Positions 50,300 to 62,929 of a stretch of DNA of 64,000 nucleotides are shown here, piece by piece; the first letter of the stretch is position 1, and each line of letters opens with the position of its first letter. The stretch is taken from the NCBI GenBank assembly GCA_964017155.1, contig OZ024855.1, forward strand, positions 3,951,690 through 4,015,689. The letters run 5' to 3'. The notes below the pieces were generated by a model that searched no databases, was not told where the DNA came from, and saw only the letters and a list, made by a program, of their open reading frames with translations. Origin of the DNA: Oasisia sp. SBJ-2009. Its lineage: Eukaryota > Annelida > Polychaeta > Sabellida > Siboglinidae. A program made the position numbers and the translations under genes.

Positions 50300-53200
50300 T
50301 TGCCAAGACGCGCTGTTTATAACACATAAATACGCGCAAGATGATTATAATTGAATGAATTAATTTAATCAAGTATCAAATGTTGACAAAAATACTGATA
50401 TCATAGCAACATTGAGGTGGGTCCGACTTGTACATAAGTGCCAAATAGTGAAATACTGAAAACAAATTGAGAGTATACGTGCTTTTATGAGAGAGTGCGC
50501 GTGAAGGTACGCGCCCGCAAGTCTAGGCATTTATGTACAAGTCGGGCCCACCTCAATTTTGGTATTATAACTGTATCGTTGCCAACATTTGATACTTGAT
50601 TTTGTTAATTATATTAATTATAATCATCTTGCGCATATTTATGTTTTATATACAGCGCGTCTTAGCAGACTTTTGAGGTCGAAAAGACAGCGCGGTCGGC
50701 ATAAACAAAATGTTTATCGCTCATTTCGTATGCTCAGCGGAGTAACATGCACCGCTGCGCTTGCGACTGGCACAAATCGCGCTGTCTTTTCGACCTCAAA
50801 AGTTTGCCAAGACGCGCTGTTTATAAAACATAAATACGCGCAAGATGATTATAATTGAATGAATTAATTTAATCAAGTATCAAATGTTGGCAAAAATACT
50901 GATATAATAGCAACATTGAGTTGTGTCCGACTTGTACATAAGTGCCAAATAGTGAAATACTGAAAACAAATTGAGAGTATACGTGCTTTTATGAGAGAGT
51001 GCGCGTGAAGGTACGCGCCCGCAAGTCTAGGCATTTAAGTACAAGTCGGGCCCACCTCAATTTTGGTATTATAACTTTATCTTTGCCAACATTTGATACT
51101 TGATTTTGTTAATTCTATTAATTATAATCATCTTGCGCATATTTATGTTTTATATACAGCGCGTCTTAGCAGACTTTTGAGGTCGAAAAGACAGCGCGGT
51201 CGGCATAAACAAAATGTTTATCGCTCATTTCGTATGCTCAGCGGAGTAACATGCACCGCTGCGCTTGCGACTGGCACAAATCGCGCTGTCTTTTCGACCT
51301 CAAAAGTTTGCCAAGACGCGCTGTTTATAAAACATAAATACGCGCAAGATGATTATAATTGAATGAATTAATTTAATCAAGTATCAAATGTTGGCAAAAA
51401 TACTGATATAATAGCAACATTGAGGTGGGTCCGACTTGTACATAAGTGCGCAATAATGAAATACTGAAAACAAATTGAGAGTATACGTGCTTTTATGAGA
51501 GAGTGCGCGTGAAGGTACGAGCCCGCAAGTCTAGGCATTTATGTACAAGTCGGGCCCACCTCAATTTTGGTATTATAACTGTATCTTGGTCAACATTTGA
51601 TACTTGATTTTGTTAATTCTATCAATTATAATCATCTTGCGCATATTTATGTTTTATATACAGCGCGTCTTAGCAGACTTTTGAGGTCGAAAAGACAGCG
51701 CGGTCGGCATAAACAAACTGTTTATCGCTCATTTCGTATGCTCAGCGGAGTAACATGCACCGCTGCGCTTGCGACTGGCACAAATCGCGCTGTCTTTTCG
51801 ACGTCAAAAGTTTGCCAAGACGCGCTGTTTATAAAACATAAATACGCGCAAGATGATTATAATTGAATGAATTAATTTAATCAAGTATCAAATGTTGGCA
51901 AAAATACTGATATAATAGCAACATTGAGGTGGGTCCGACTTGTACATAAGTGCCAAATAGTGAAATACTGAAAACAAATTGAGAGTATACGTGCTTTTAT
52001 GAGAGAGTGCGCGTGAAGGTACGAGCCCGCAAGTCTAGGCATTTATGTACAAGTCGGGCCCACCTCAATTTTGGTATTATAACTGTATCTTTGTCAACAT
52101 TTGATACTTGATTTTGTTAATTCTATCAATTATAATCATCTTGCGCATATTTATGTTTTATATACAGCGCGTCTTAGCAGACTTTTGAGGTCAAAAAGAC
52201 AGCGCGGTCGGCATAAACAAACTGTTTATCGCTCATTTCGTATGCTCAGCGGAATAACATGCACCGCTGCGCTTGCGACTGGCACAAATCGCGCTGTCTT
52301 TTCGACCTCAAAAGTTTGCCAAGACGCGCTGTTTATAAAACATAAATACGCGCAAGATGATTATAATTGAATGAATTAATTTAATCAAGTATCAAATGTT
52401 GACAAAAATACTGATATCATAGCAACATTGAGGTGGGTCCGACTTGTACATAAGTGCCAAATAGTGAAATACTGAAAACAAATTGAGAGTATACGTGCTT
52501 TTATGAGAGAGTGCGCTTGAAGGTACGAGCCCGCAAGTCTAGGGATTTATGTACAAGTCGGGCCCACCTCAATTTTGGTATTATAACTGTATCTTTGTCA
52601 ACATTTGATACTTGATTTTGTTAATTCTATCAATTATAATCATCTTGCGCATATTTATGTTTTATATACAGCGCGTCTTAGCAGACTTTTGAGGTCGAAA
52701 AGACAGCGCGGTCGGCATAAACAAACTGTTTATCGCTCATTTCGTATGCTCAGCGGAGTAACATGCACCGCTGCGCTTGCGACTGGCACAAATCGCGATG
52801 TCTTTTCGACCTCAAAAGTTTGCCAAGACGCGCTGTTTATAAAACATAAATACGCGCAAGATGATTATAATTGAATTAATTAATTTAATCAAGTATCAAA
52901 TGTTGACAAAAATACTGATATCATAGCAACATTGAGGTGGGTCCGACTTGTACATAAGTGCCAAATAGTGAAATACTGTAAACAAATTGAGAGTATACGT
53001 GCTTTTATGAGAGAGTGCGCGTGAAGGTACGCGCCCGCAAGTGTTGGCACTTATGCACAAGTCGGGCCCACCTAAATTTTGGTATAATAACTCTATCTTT
53101 GCCAACATTTGGTACTTGATTTTGTTCGTTCTATCAATTATAATCATCTTGCGCATATTTATGTTTTATATACAGCGCGTCTTAGCAGACTTTTGAGGTC

Positions 53201-54700
53201 GAAAAGACAGCGCGGTCGGCATAAACAAACTGTTTATCGCTCATTTCGTATGCTCAGCGGAGTAACATGCACCGCTGCGCTTGCGACTGGCACAAATCGC
53301 GCTGTCTTTTTGACCCCAAAGTTTGCCAAGACGCGCTGTTTATAACACATAAATACGCGCAAGATGATTATAATTGAATGAATTAATTTAATCAAGTATC
53401 AAATGTTGACAAAAATACTGATATCATAGCAACATTGAGGTGGGTCCGACTTGTACATAAGTGCCAAATAGTGAAATACTGAAAACAAATTGAGAGTATA
53501 CGTGCTTTTATGAGAGAGTGCGCGTGAAGGTACGCGCCCGCAAGTCTAGACATTTATGTACAAGTCGGGCCCACCTCAATTTTGGTATTATAACTGTATC
53601 GTTGCCAACATTTGATACTTGATTTTGTTAATTCTATTAATTATAATCATCTTGCGCATATTTATGTTTTATATACAGCGCGTCTTAGCAGACTTTTGAG
53701 GTCGAAAAGACAGCGCGGTCGGCATAAACAAAATGTTTATCGCTCATTTCGTATGCTCAGCGGAGTAACATGCACCGCTGCGCTTGCGACTGGCACAAAT
53801 CGCGCTGTCTTTTCGACCTCAAAAGTTTGCCAAGACGCGCTGTTTATAAAACATAAATACGCGCAAGATGATTATAATTGAATGAATTAATTTAATCAAG
53901 TATCAAATGTTGGCAAAAATACTGATATAATAGCAACATTGAGTTGTGTCCGACTTGTACATAAGTGCCAAATAGTGAAATACTGAAAACAAATTGAGAG
54001 TATACGTGCTTTTATGAGAGAGTGCGCGTGAAGGTACGCGCCCGCAAGTCTAGGCATTTAAGTACAAGTCGGGCCCACCTCAATTTTGGTATTATAACTG
54101 TATCTTTGCCAACATTTGATACTTGATTTTGTTAATTCTATTAATTATAATCATCTTGCGCATATTTATGTTTTATATACAGCGCGTCTTAGCAGACTTT
54201 TGAGGTCGAAAAGACAGCGCGGTCGGCATAAACAAAATGTTTATCGCTCATTTCGTATGCTCAGCGGAGTAACATGCACCGCTGCGCTTGCGACTGGCAC
54301 AAATCGCGCTGTCTTTTCGACCTCAAAAGTTTGCCAAGACGCGCTGTTTATAAAACATAAATACGCGCAAGATGATTATAATTGAATGAATTAATTTAAT
54401 CAAGTATCAAATGTTGGCAAAAATACTGATATAATAGCAACATTGAGGTGGGTCCGACTTGTACATAAGTGCGCAATAATGAAATACTGAAAACAAATTG
54501 AGAGTATACGTGCTTTTATGAGAGAGTGCGCGTGAAGGTACGAGCCCGCAAGTCTAGGCATTTATGTACAAGTCGGGCCCACCTCAATTTTGGTATTATA
54601 ACTGTATCTTGGTCAACATTTGATACTTGATTTTGTTAATTCTATCAATTATAATCATCTTGCGCATATTTATGTTTTATATACAGCGCGTCTTAGCAGA
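50300..54700 (+). repeat. 6-monomer displaced repeat pair in domain C
   Basis: Units 50085, 50589 and 51093 correspond in order to 53109, 53612 and 54116, with an offset of 3024, becoming 3023 after the 1-nt loss in 53109. Shared rare variants are CTTTTTGACC, AACACATAAA, ATCGTTGCC, GAGTTGTGTCC (50918 and 53941) and TTTAAGTACAAG (51037 and 54057). After 54620 the sequence resembles unit 52101 rather than 51597, so the phase of the higher-order pattern jumps there. Coordinates of this block are approximate. Confidence 0.7.
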
Positions 54701-55189
54701 CTTTTGAGGTCAAAAAGACAGCGCGGTCGGCATAAACAAACTGTTTATCGCTCATTTCGTATGCTCAGCGGAATAACATGCACCGCTGCGCTTGCGACTG
54801 GCACAAATCGCGCTGTCTTTTCGACCTCAAAAGTTTGCCAAGACGCGCTGTTTATAAAACATAAATACGCGCAAGATGATTATAATTGAATGAATTAATT
54901 TAATCAAGTATCAAATGTTGACAAAAATACTGATATCATAGCAACATTGAGGTGGGTCCGACTTGTACATAAGTGCCAAATAGTGAAATACTGAAAACAA
55001 ATTGAGAGTATACGTGCTTTTATGAGAGAGTGCGCGTGAAGGTACGAGCCCGCAAGTCTAGGGATTTATGTACAAGTCGGGCCCACCTCAATTTTGGTAT
55101 TATAACTGTATCTTTGTCAACATTTGATACTTGATTTTGTTAATTCTATCAATTATAATCATCTTGCGCATATTTATGTTTTATATACA

Positions 55190-57130
55190 ACGCGTCTTAG
55201 CAGACTTTTGAGGTCGAAAAGACAGCGCGGTCGGCATAAACAAACTGTTTATCGCTCATTTCGTACGCTCAGCGGAGTAACATGCACCGCTGCGCTTGCG
55301 ACTGGCACAAATCGCGCTGTCTTTTCGACCTCAAAAGTTTGCCAAGACGCGCTGTTTATAAAACATAAATACGCGCAAGATGATTATAATTGAATGAATT
55401 AATTTAATCAAGTATCAAATGTTGACAAAAATACTGATATAGTAGCAACATTGAGGTGGGTCCGACTTGTACATAAGTGCCCAATAGTGAAATACTGAAA
55501 ACAAATTGAGAGTATACGTGCTTTTATGAGAGAGTGCGCGTGAAGGTACGAGCCCGCAAGTCTAGGCATTTATGTACAAGTCGGGCCCACCTCAATTTTG
55601 GTATTATAACTGTATCTTGGTCAACATTTGATACTTGATTTTGTTAATTCTATCAATTATAATCATCTTGCGCATATTTATGTTTTATATACAGCGCATC
55701 TTAGCAGACTTTTGAGGTCGAAAAGACAGCGCGGTCGGCATAAACAAACTGTTTATCGCTCATTTCGTATGCTCAGCGGAGTAACATGCACCGCTGCGCT
55801 TGCGACTGGCACATATCGCGCTGTCTTTTCGACCTCAAAAGTTTGCCAAGACGCGCTGTTTATAAAACATAAATACGCGCAAGATGATTATAATTGAATG
55901 AATTAATTTAATCAAGTATCAAATGTTGACAAAAATACTGATATAATAGCAACATTGAGGTGGGTCCGACTTGTACTTAAGTGCCAAATAGTGAAATACT
56001 GAAAACAAATTGAGAGTATACGTGCTTTTATAAGAGAGTGCGCGTGAAGGTACGAGCCCGCAAGTCTAGGCATTTATGAACAAGTCGGGCCCACCTCAAT
56101 TTTGGTATGATAACTGTATCTTTGTCAACATTTGATACTTGATTTTGTTAATTCTATCAATTATAATCATCTTGCGCATATTTATGTTTTATATACAGCG
56201 CGTCTTAGCAGACTTTTGAGGTCGAAAAGACAGCGCGGTCGGCATAAACAAACTGTTTATCGCTCATTTCGTATGCTCAGCGGAATAACATGCACCGCTG
56301 CGCTTGCGACTGGCACAAATCGCGCTGTCTTTTCGACCTCAAAAGTTTGCCAAGACGCGCTGCGCTGTTTATAAAACATAAATACGCGCAAGATGATTAT
56401 AATTGAATGAATTAATTTAATCAAGTATCAAATGTTGGCAAAAATACTGATATAATAGCAACATTGAGGTGGGTCCGACTTGTACATAAGTGCGCAATAA
56501 TGAAATACTGAAAACAAATTGAGAGTATACGTGCTTTTATGAGAGAGTGCGCGTGAAGGTACGAGCCCGCAAGTCTAGGCATTGATGTACAAGTCGGGCC
56601 CACCTCAATTTTGGTATTATAACTGTATCTTGGTCAACATTTGATACTTGATTTTGTTAATTCTATCAATTATAATCATCTTGCGCATATTTATGTTTTA
56701 TATACAGCGCGTCTTAGCAGACTTTTGAGGTCGAAAAGACAGCGCGGTCGGCATAAACAAACTGTTTATCGCTCATTTCGTATGCTCAGCGGAGTAACAT
56801 GCACCGCTGCGCTTGCGACTGGCACAAATCGCGCTGTCTTTTTGACCTCAAAAGTTTGCCAAGACGCGCTGTTTATAACACATAAATACGCGCAAGATGA
56901 TTATAATTGAATGAATTAATTTAATCAAGTATCAAATGTTGACAAAAATACTGATATCATAGCAACATTGAGGTGGGTCCGACTTGTACATAAGTGCCAA
57001 ATAGTGAAATACTGAAAACAAATTGAGAGTATACGTGCTTTTATGAGAGAGTGCGCGTGAAGGTACGCGCCCGCAAGTCTAGGCATTTATGTACAAGTCG
57101 GGCCCACCTCAATTTTGGTATTATAACTGT
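55190..57130 (+). repeat. 4-monomer block repeated at 60235-62175
   Basis: Matches 60235-62175 at an offset of 5045 (ten monomers plus the 5-bp duplication). Shared features are GATATAGTAGC, the CGCTGCGCTG duplication followed by GTGCGCAATAATG, ATTGATGTACAAG (56582 and 61627) and AACACATAAA. Private differences such as CGCATCTT (55698) and CATATCGC (55813) show some divergence since duplication. The similarity ends near 57133, where ATCGTTGCC replaces ATCTTGGTC. Confidence 0.72.
56358..56367 (+). repeat. 5-bp tandem duplication making a 509-bp monomer
   Basis: CGCTG is doubled to CGCTGCGCTG within GACGCGCTG of the left arm, lengthening this monomer to 509 bp. It adds five unpaired bases to the arm and shifts the open frame that crosses it. 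A slippage event is the simplest origin. Confidence 0.9.
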
Positions 57131-60100
57131 ATCGTTGCCAACATTTGATACTTGATTTTGTTAATTCTATTAATTATAATCATCTTGCGCATATTTATGT
57201 TTTATATACAGCGCGTCTTAGCAGACTTTTGAGGTCGAAAAGACAGCGCGGTCGGCATAAACAAAATGTTTATCGCTCATTTCGTATGCTCAGCGGAGTA
57301 ACATGCACCGCTGCGCTTGCGACTGGCACAAATCGCGCTGTCTTTTCGACCTCAAAAGTTTGCCAAGACGCGCTGTTTATAAAACATAAATACGCGCAAG
57401 ATGATTATAATTGAATGAATTAATTTAATCAAGTATCAAATGTTGGCAAAAATACTGATATAATAGCAACATTGAGGTGGGTCCGACTTGTACATAAGTG
57501 CGCAATAATGAAATACTGAAAACAAATTGAGAGTATACGTGCTTTTATGAGAGAGTGCGCGTGAAGGTACGAGCCCGCAAGTCTAGGCATTTATGTACAA
57601 GTCGGGCCCACCTCAATTTTGGTATTATAACTGTATCTTGGTCAACATTTGATACTTGATTTTGTTAATTCTATCAATTATAATCATCTTGCGCATATTT
57701 ATGTTTTATATACAGCGCGTCTTAGCAGACTTTTGAGGTCGAAAAGACAGCGCGGTCGGCATAAACAAACTGTTTATCGCTCATTTCGTATGCTCAGCGG
57801 AGTAACATGCACCGCTGCGCTTGCGACTGGCACAAATCGCGCTGTCTTTTCGACGTCAAAAGTTTGCCAAGACGCGCTGTTTATAAAACATAAATACGCG
57901 CAAGATGATTATAATTGAATGAATTAATTTAATCAAGTATCAAATGTTGGCAAAAATACTGATATAATAGCAACATTGAGGTGGGTCCGACTTGTACATA
58001 AGTGCCAAATAGTGAAATACTGAAAACAAATTGAGAGTATACGTGCTTTTATGAGAGAGTGCGCGTGAAGGTACGAGCCCGCAAGTCTAGGCATTTATGT
58101 ACAAGTCGGGCCCACCTCAATTTTGGTATTATAACTGTATCTTTGTCAACATTTGATACTTGATTTTGTTAATTCTATCAATTATGATCATCTTGCGCAT
58201 ATTTATGTTTTATATACAGCGCGTCTTAGCAGACTTTTGAGGTCAAAAAGACAGCGCGGTCGGCATAAACAAACTGTTTATCGCTCATTTCGTATGCTCA
58301 GCGGAATAACATGCACCGCTGCGCTTGCGACTGGCACAAATCGCGCTGTCTTTTCGACCTCAAAAGTTTGCCAAGACGCGCTGTTTATAAAACATAAATA
58401 CGCGCAAGATGATTATAATTGAATGAATTAATTTAATCAAGTATCAAATGTTGACAAAAATACTGATATCATAGCAACATTGAGGTGGGTCCGACTTGTA
58501 CATAAGTGCCAAATAGTGAAATACTGAAAACAAATTGAGAGTATACGTGCTTTTATGAGAGAGTGCGCGTGAAGGTACGAGCCCGCAAGTCTAGGGATTT
58601 ATGTACAAGTCGGGCCCACCTCAATTTTGGTATTATAACTGTATCTTTGTCAACATTTGATACTTGATTTTGTTAATTCTATCAATTATAATCATCTTGC
58701 GCATATTTATGTTTTATATACAACGCGTCTTAGCAGACTTTTGAGGTCGAAAAGACAGCGCGGTCGGCATAAACAAACTGTTTATCGCTCATTTCGTATG
58801 CTCAGCGGAGTAACATGCACCGCTGCGCTTGCGACTGGCACAAATCGCGCTGTCTTTTCGACGTCAAAAGTTTGCCAAGACGCGCTGTTTATAAAACATA
58901 AATACGCGCAAGATGATTATAATTGAATGAATTAATTTAATCAAGTATCAAATGTTGGCAAAAATACTGATATAATAGCAACATTGAGGTGGGTCCGACT
59001 TGTACATAAGTGCCAAATAGTGAAATACTGAAAACAAATTGAGAGTATACGTGCTTTTATGAGAGAGTGCGCGTGAAGGTACGAGCCCGCAAGTCTAGGC
59101 ATTTATGTACAAGTCGGGCCCACCTCAATTTTGGTATTATAACTGTATCTTTGTCAACATTTGATACTTGATTTTGTTAATTCTATCAATTATAATCATC
59201 TTGCGCATATTTATGTTTTATATACAGCGCGTCTTAGCAGACTTTTGAGGTCAAAAAGACAGCGCGGTCGGCATAAACAAACTGTTTATCGCTCATTTCG
59301 TATGCTCAGCGGAATAACATGCACCGCTGCGCTTGCGACTGGCACAAATCGCGCTGTCTTTTCGACCTCAAAAGTTTGCCAAGACGCGCTGTTTATAAAA
59401 CATAAATACGCGCAAGATGATTATAATTGAATGAATTAATTTAATCAAGTATCAAATGTTGACAAAAATACTGATATCATAGCAACATTGAGGTGGGTCC
59501 GACTTGTACATAAGTGCCAAATAGTGAAATACTGAAAACAAATTGAGAGTATACGTGCTTTTATGAGAGAGTGCGCGTGAAGGTACGAGCCCGCAAGTCT
59601 AGGGATTTATGTACAAGTCGGGCCCACCTCAATGTTGGTATTATAACTGTATCTTTGTCAACATTTGATACTTGATTTTGTTAATTCTATCAATTATAAT
59701 CATCTTGCGCATATTTATGTTTTATATACAGCGCGTCTTAGCAGACTTTTGAGGTCGAAAAGACAGCGCGGTCGGCATAAACAAACTGTTTATCGCTCAT
59801 TTCGTATGCTCAGCGGAGTAACATGCACCGCTGCGCTTGCGACTGGCACAAATCGCGCTGTCTTTTCGACCTCAAAAGTTTGCCAAGACGCGCTGTTTAT
59901 AAAACATAAATACGCACAAGATGATTATAATTGAATGAATTAATTTAATCAAGTATCAAATGTTGACAAAAATACTGACATCATAGCAACATTGAGGTGG
60001 GTCCGACTTGTACATAAGTGCCAAATAGTGAAATACTGAAAACAAATTGAGAGTATACGTGCTTTTATGAGAGAGTGCGCGTGAAGGTACGCGCCCGCAA

Positions 60101-61402
60101 GTGTTGGCACTTATGCACAAGTCGGGCCCACCTAAATTTTGGTATAATAACTCTATCTTTGCCAACATTTGGTACTTGATTTTGTTCGTTCTATCAATTA
60201 TAATCATCTTGCGCATATTTATGTTTTATATACAGCGCGTCTTAGCAGACTTTTGAGGTCGAAAAGACAGCGCGGTCGGCATAAACAAACTGTTTATCGC
60301 TCATTTCGTACGCTCAGCGGAGTAACATGCACCGCTGCGCTTGCGACTGGCACAAATCGCGCTGTCTTTTCGACCTCAAAAGTTTGCCAAGACGCGCTGT
60401 TTATAAAACATAAATACGCGCAAGATGATTATAATTGAATGAATTAATTTAATCAAGTATCAAATGTTGACAAAAATACTGATATAGTAGCAACATTGAG
60501 GTGGGTCCGACTTGTACATAAGTGCCCAATAGTGAAATACTGAAAACAAATTGAGAGTATACGTGCTTTTATGAGAGAGTGCGCGTGAAGGTTCGAGCCC
60601 GCAAGTCTAGGCATTTATGTACAAGTCGGGCCCACCTCAATTTTGGTATTATAACTGTATCTTGGTCAACATTTGATACTTGATTTTGTTAATTCTATCA
60701 ATTATAATCATCTTGCGCATATTTATGTTTTATATACAGCGCGTCTTAGCAGACTTTTGAGGTCGAAAAGACAGCGCGGTCGGCATAAACAAACTGTTTA
60801 TCGCTCATTTCGTATGCTCAGCGGAGTAACATGCACCGCTGCGCTTGCGACTGGCACAAATCGCGCTGTCTTTTCGACCTCAAAAGTTTGCCAAGACGCG
60901 CGGTTTATAAAACATAAATACGCGCAAGATGATTATAATTGAATGAATTAATTTAATCAAGTATCAAATGTTGACAAAAATACTGATATAGTAGCAACAT
61001 TGAGGTGGGTCCGACTTGTACTTAAGTGCCAAATAGTGAAATACTGAAAACAAATTCAGAGTATACGTGCTTTTATAAGAGAGTGCGCGTGAAGGTACGA
61101 GCCCGCAAGTCTAGGCATTTATGAACAAGTCGGGCCCACCTCAATTTTGGTATGATAACTGTATCTTTGTCAACATTTGATACTTGATTTTGTTAATTCT
61201 ATCAATTATAATCATCTTGCGCATATTTATGTTTTATATACAGCGCGTCTTAGCAGACTTTTGAGGTCGAAAAGACAGCGCGGTCGGCATAAACAAACTG
61301 TTTATCGCTCATTTCGTATGCTCAGCGGAATAACATGCACCGCTGCGCTTGCGACTGGCACAAATCGCGCTGTCTTTTCGACCTCAAAAGTTTGCCAAGA
61401 CG

Positions 61403-61412
61403 CGCTGCGCTG
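61403..61412 (+). repeat. Same 5-bp duplication, second monomer
   Basis: Identical CGCTGCGCTG duplication in the unit with register 61177. The surrounding spacer and the following unit match those at 56132, so it was copied with its monomer and did not arise again. Confidence 0.9.
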
Positions 61413-62919
61413 TTTATAAAACATAAATACGCGCAAGATGATTATAATTGAATGAATTAATTTAATCAAGTATCAAATGTTGGCAAAAATACTGATATAA
61501 TAGCAACATTGAGGTGGGTCCGACTTGTACATAAGTGCGCAATAATGAAATACTGAAAACAAATTGAGAGTATACGTGCTTTTATGAGAGAGTGCGCGTG
61601 AAGGTACGAGCCCGCAAGTCTAGGCATTGATGTACAAGTCGGGCCCACCTCAATTTTGGTATTATAACTGTATCTTGATCAACATTTGATACTTGATTTT
61701 GTTAATTCTATCAATTATAATCATCTTGCGCATATTTATGTTTTATATACAGCGCGTCTTAGCAGACTTTTGAGGTCGAAAAGACAGCGCGGTCGGCATA
61801 AACAAACTGTTTATCGCTCATTTCGTATGCTCAGCGGAGTAACATGCACCGCTGCGCTTGCGACTGGCACAAATCGCGCTGTCTTTTTGACCTCAAAAGT
61901 TTGCCAAGACGCGCTGTTTATAACACATAAATACGCGCAAGATGATTATAATTGAATGAATTAATTTAATCAAGTATCAAATGTTGACAAAAATACTGAT
62001 ATCATAGCAACATTGAGGTGGGTCCGACTTGTACATAAGTGCCAAATAGTGAAATACTGAAAACAAATTGAGAGTATACGTGCTTTTATGAGAGAGTGCG
62101 CGTGAAGGTACGCGCCCGCAAGTCTAGGCATTTATGTACAAGTCGGGCCCACCTCAATTTTGGTATTATAACTGTATCTTGGTCAACATTTGATACTTGA
62201 TTTTGTTAATTCTATCAATTATAATCATCTTGCGCATATTTATGTTTTATATACAGCGCGTCTTAGCAGACTTTTGAGGTCGAAAAGACAGCGCGGTCGG
62301 CATAAACAAACTGTTTATCGCTCATTTCGTATGCTCAGCGGAGTAACATGCACCGCTGCGCTTGCGACTGGCACAAATCGCGCTGTCTTTTCGACCTCAA
62401 AAGTTTGCCAAGACGCGCTGTTTATAAAACATAAATACGCGCAAGATGATTATAATTGAATGAATTAATTTAATCAAGTATCAAATGTTGACAAAAATAC
62501 TGATATAATAGCAACATTGAGGTGGGTCCGACTTGTACTTAAGTGCCAAATAGTGAAATACTGAAAACAAATTCAGAGTATACGTGCTTTTATAAGAGAG
62601 TGCGCGTGAAGGTACGAGCCCGCAAGTCTAGGCATTTATGAACAAGTCGGGCCCACCTCAATTTTGGTATGATAACTGTATCTTTGTCAACATTTGATAC
62701 TTGATTTTGTTAATTCTATCAATTATAATCATCTTGCGCATATTTATGTTTTATATACAGCGCGTCTTAGCAGACTTTTGAGGTCGAAAAGACAGCGCGG
62801 TCGGCATAAACAAACTGTTTATCGCTCATTTCGTATGCTCAGCGGAATAACATGCACCGCTGCGCTTGCGACTGGCACAAATCGCGCTGTCTTTTCGACC
62901 TCAAAAGTTTGCCAAGACG

Positions 62920-62929
62920 CGCTGCGCTG
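62920..62929 (+). repeat. Same 5-bp duplication, third monomer
   Basis: Identical duplication in the unit with register 62694. It is followed by GTGCGCAATAATG as in the other two, but the next unit is of a different class (register 63203). An exchange breakpoint therefore lies between this site and the following unit. Confidence 0.9.
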
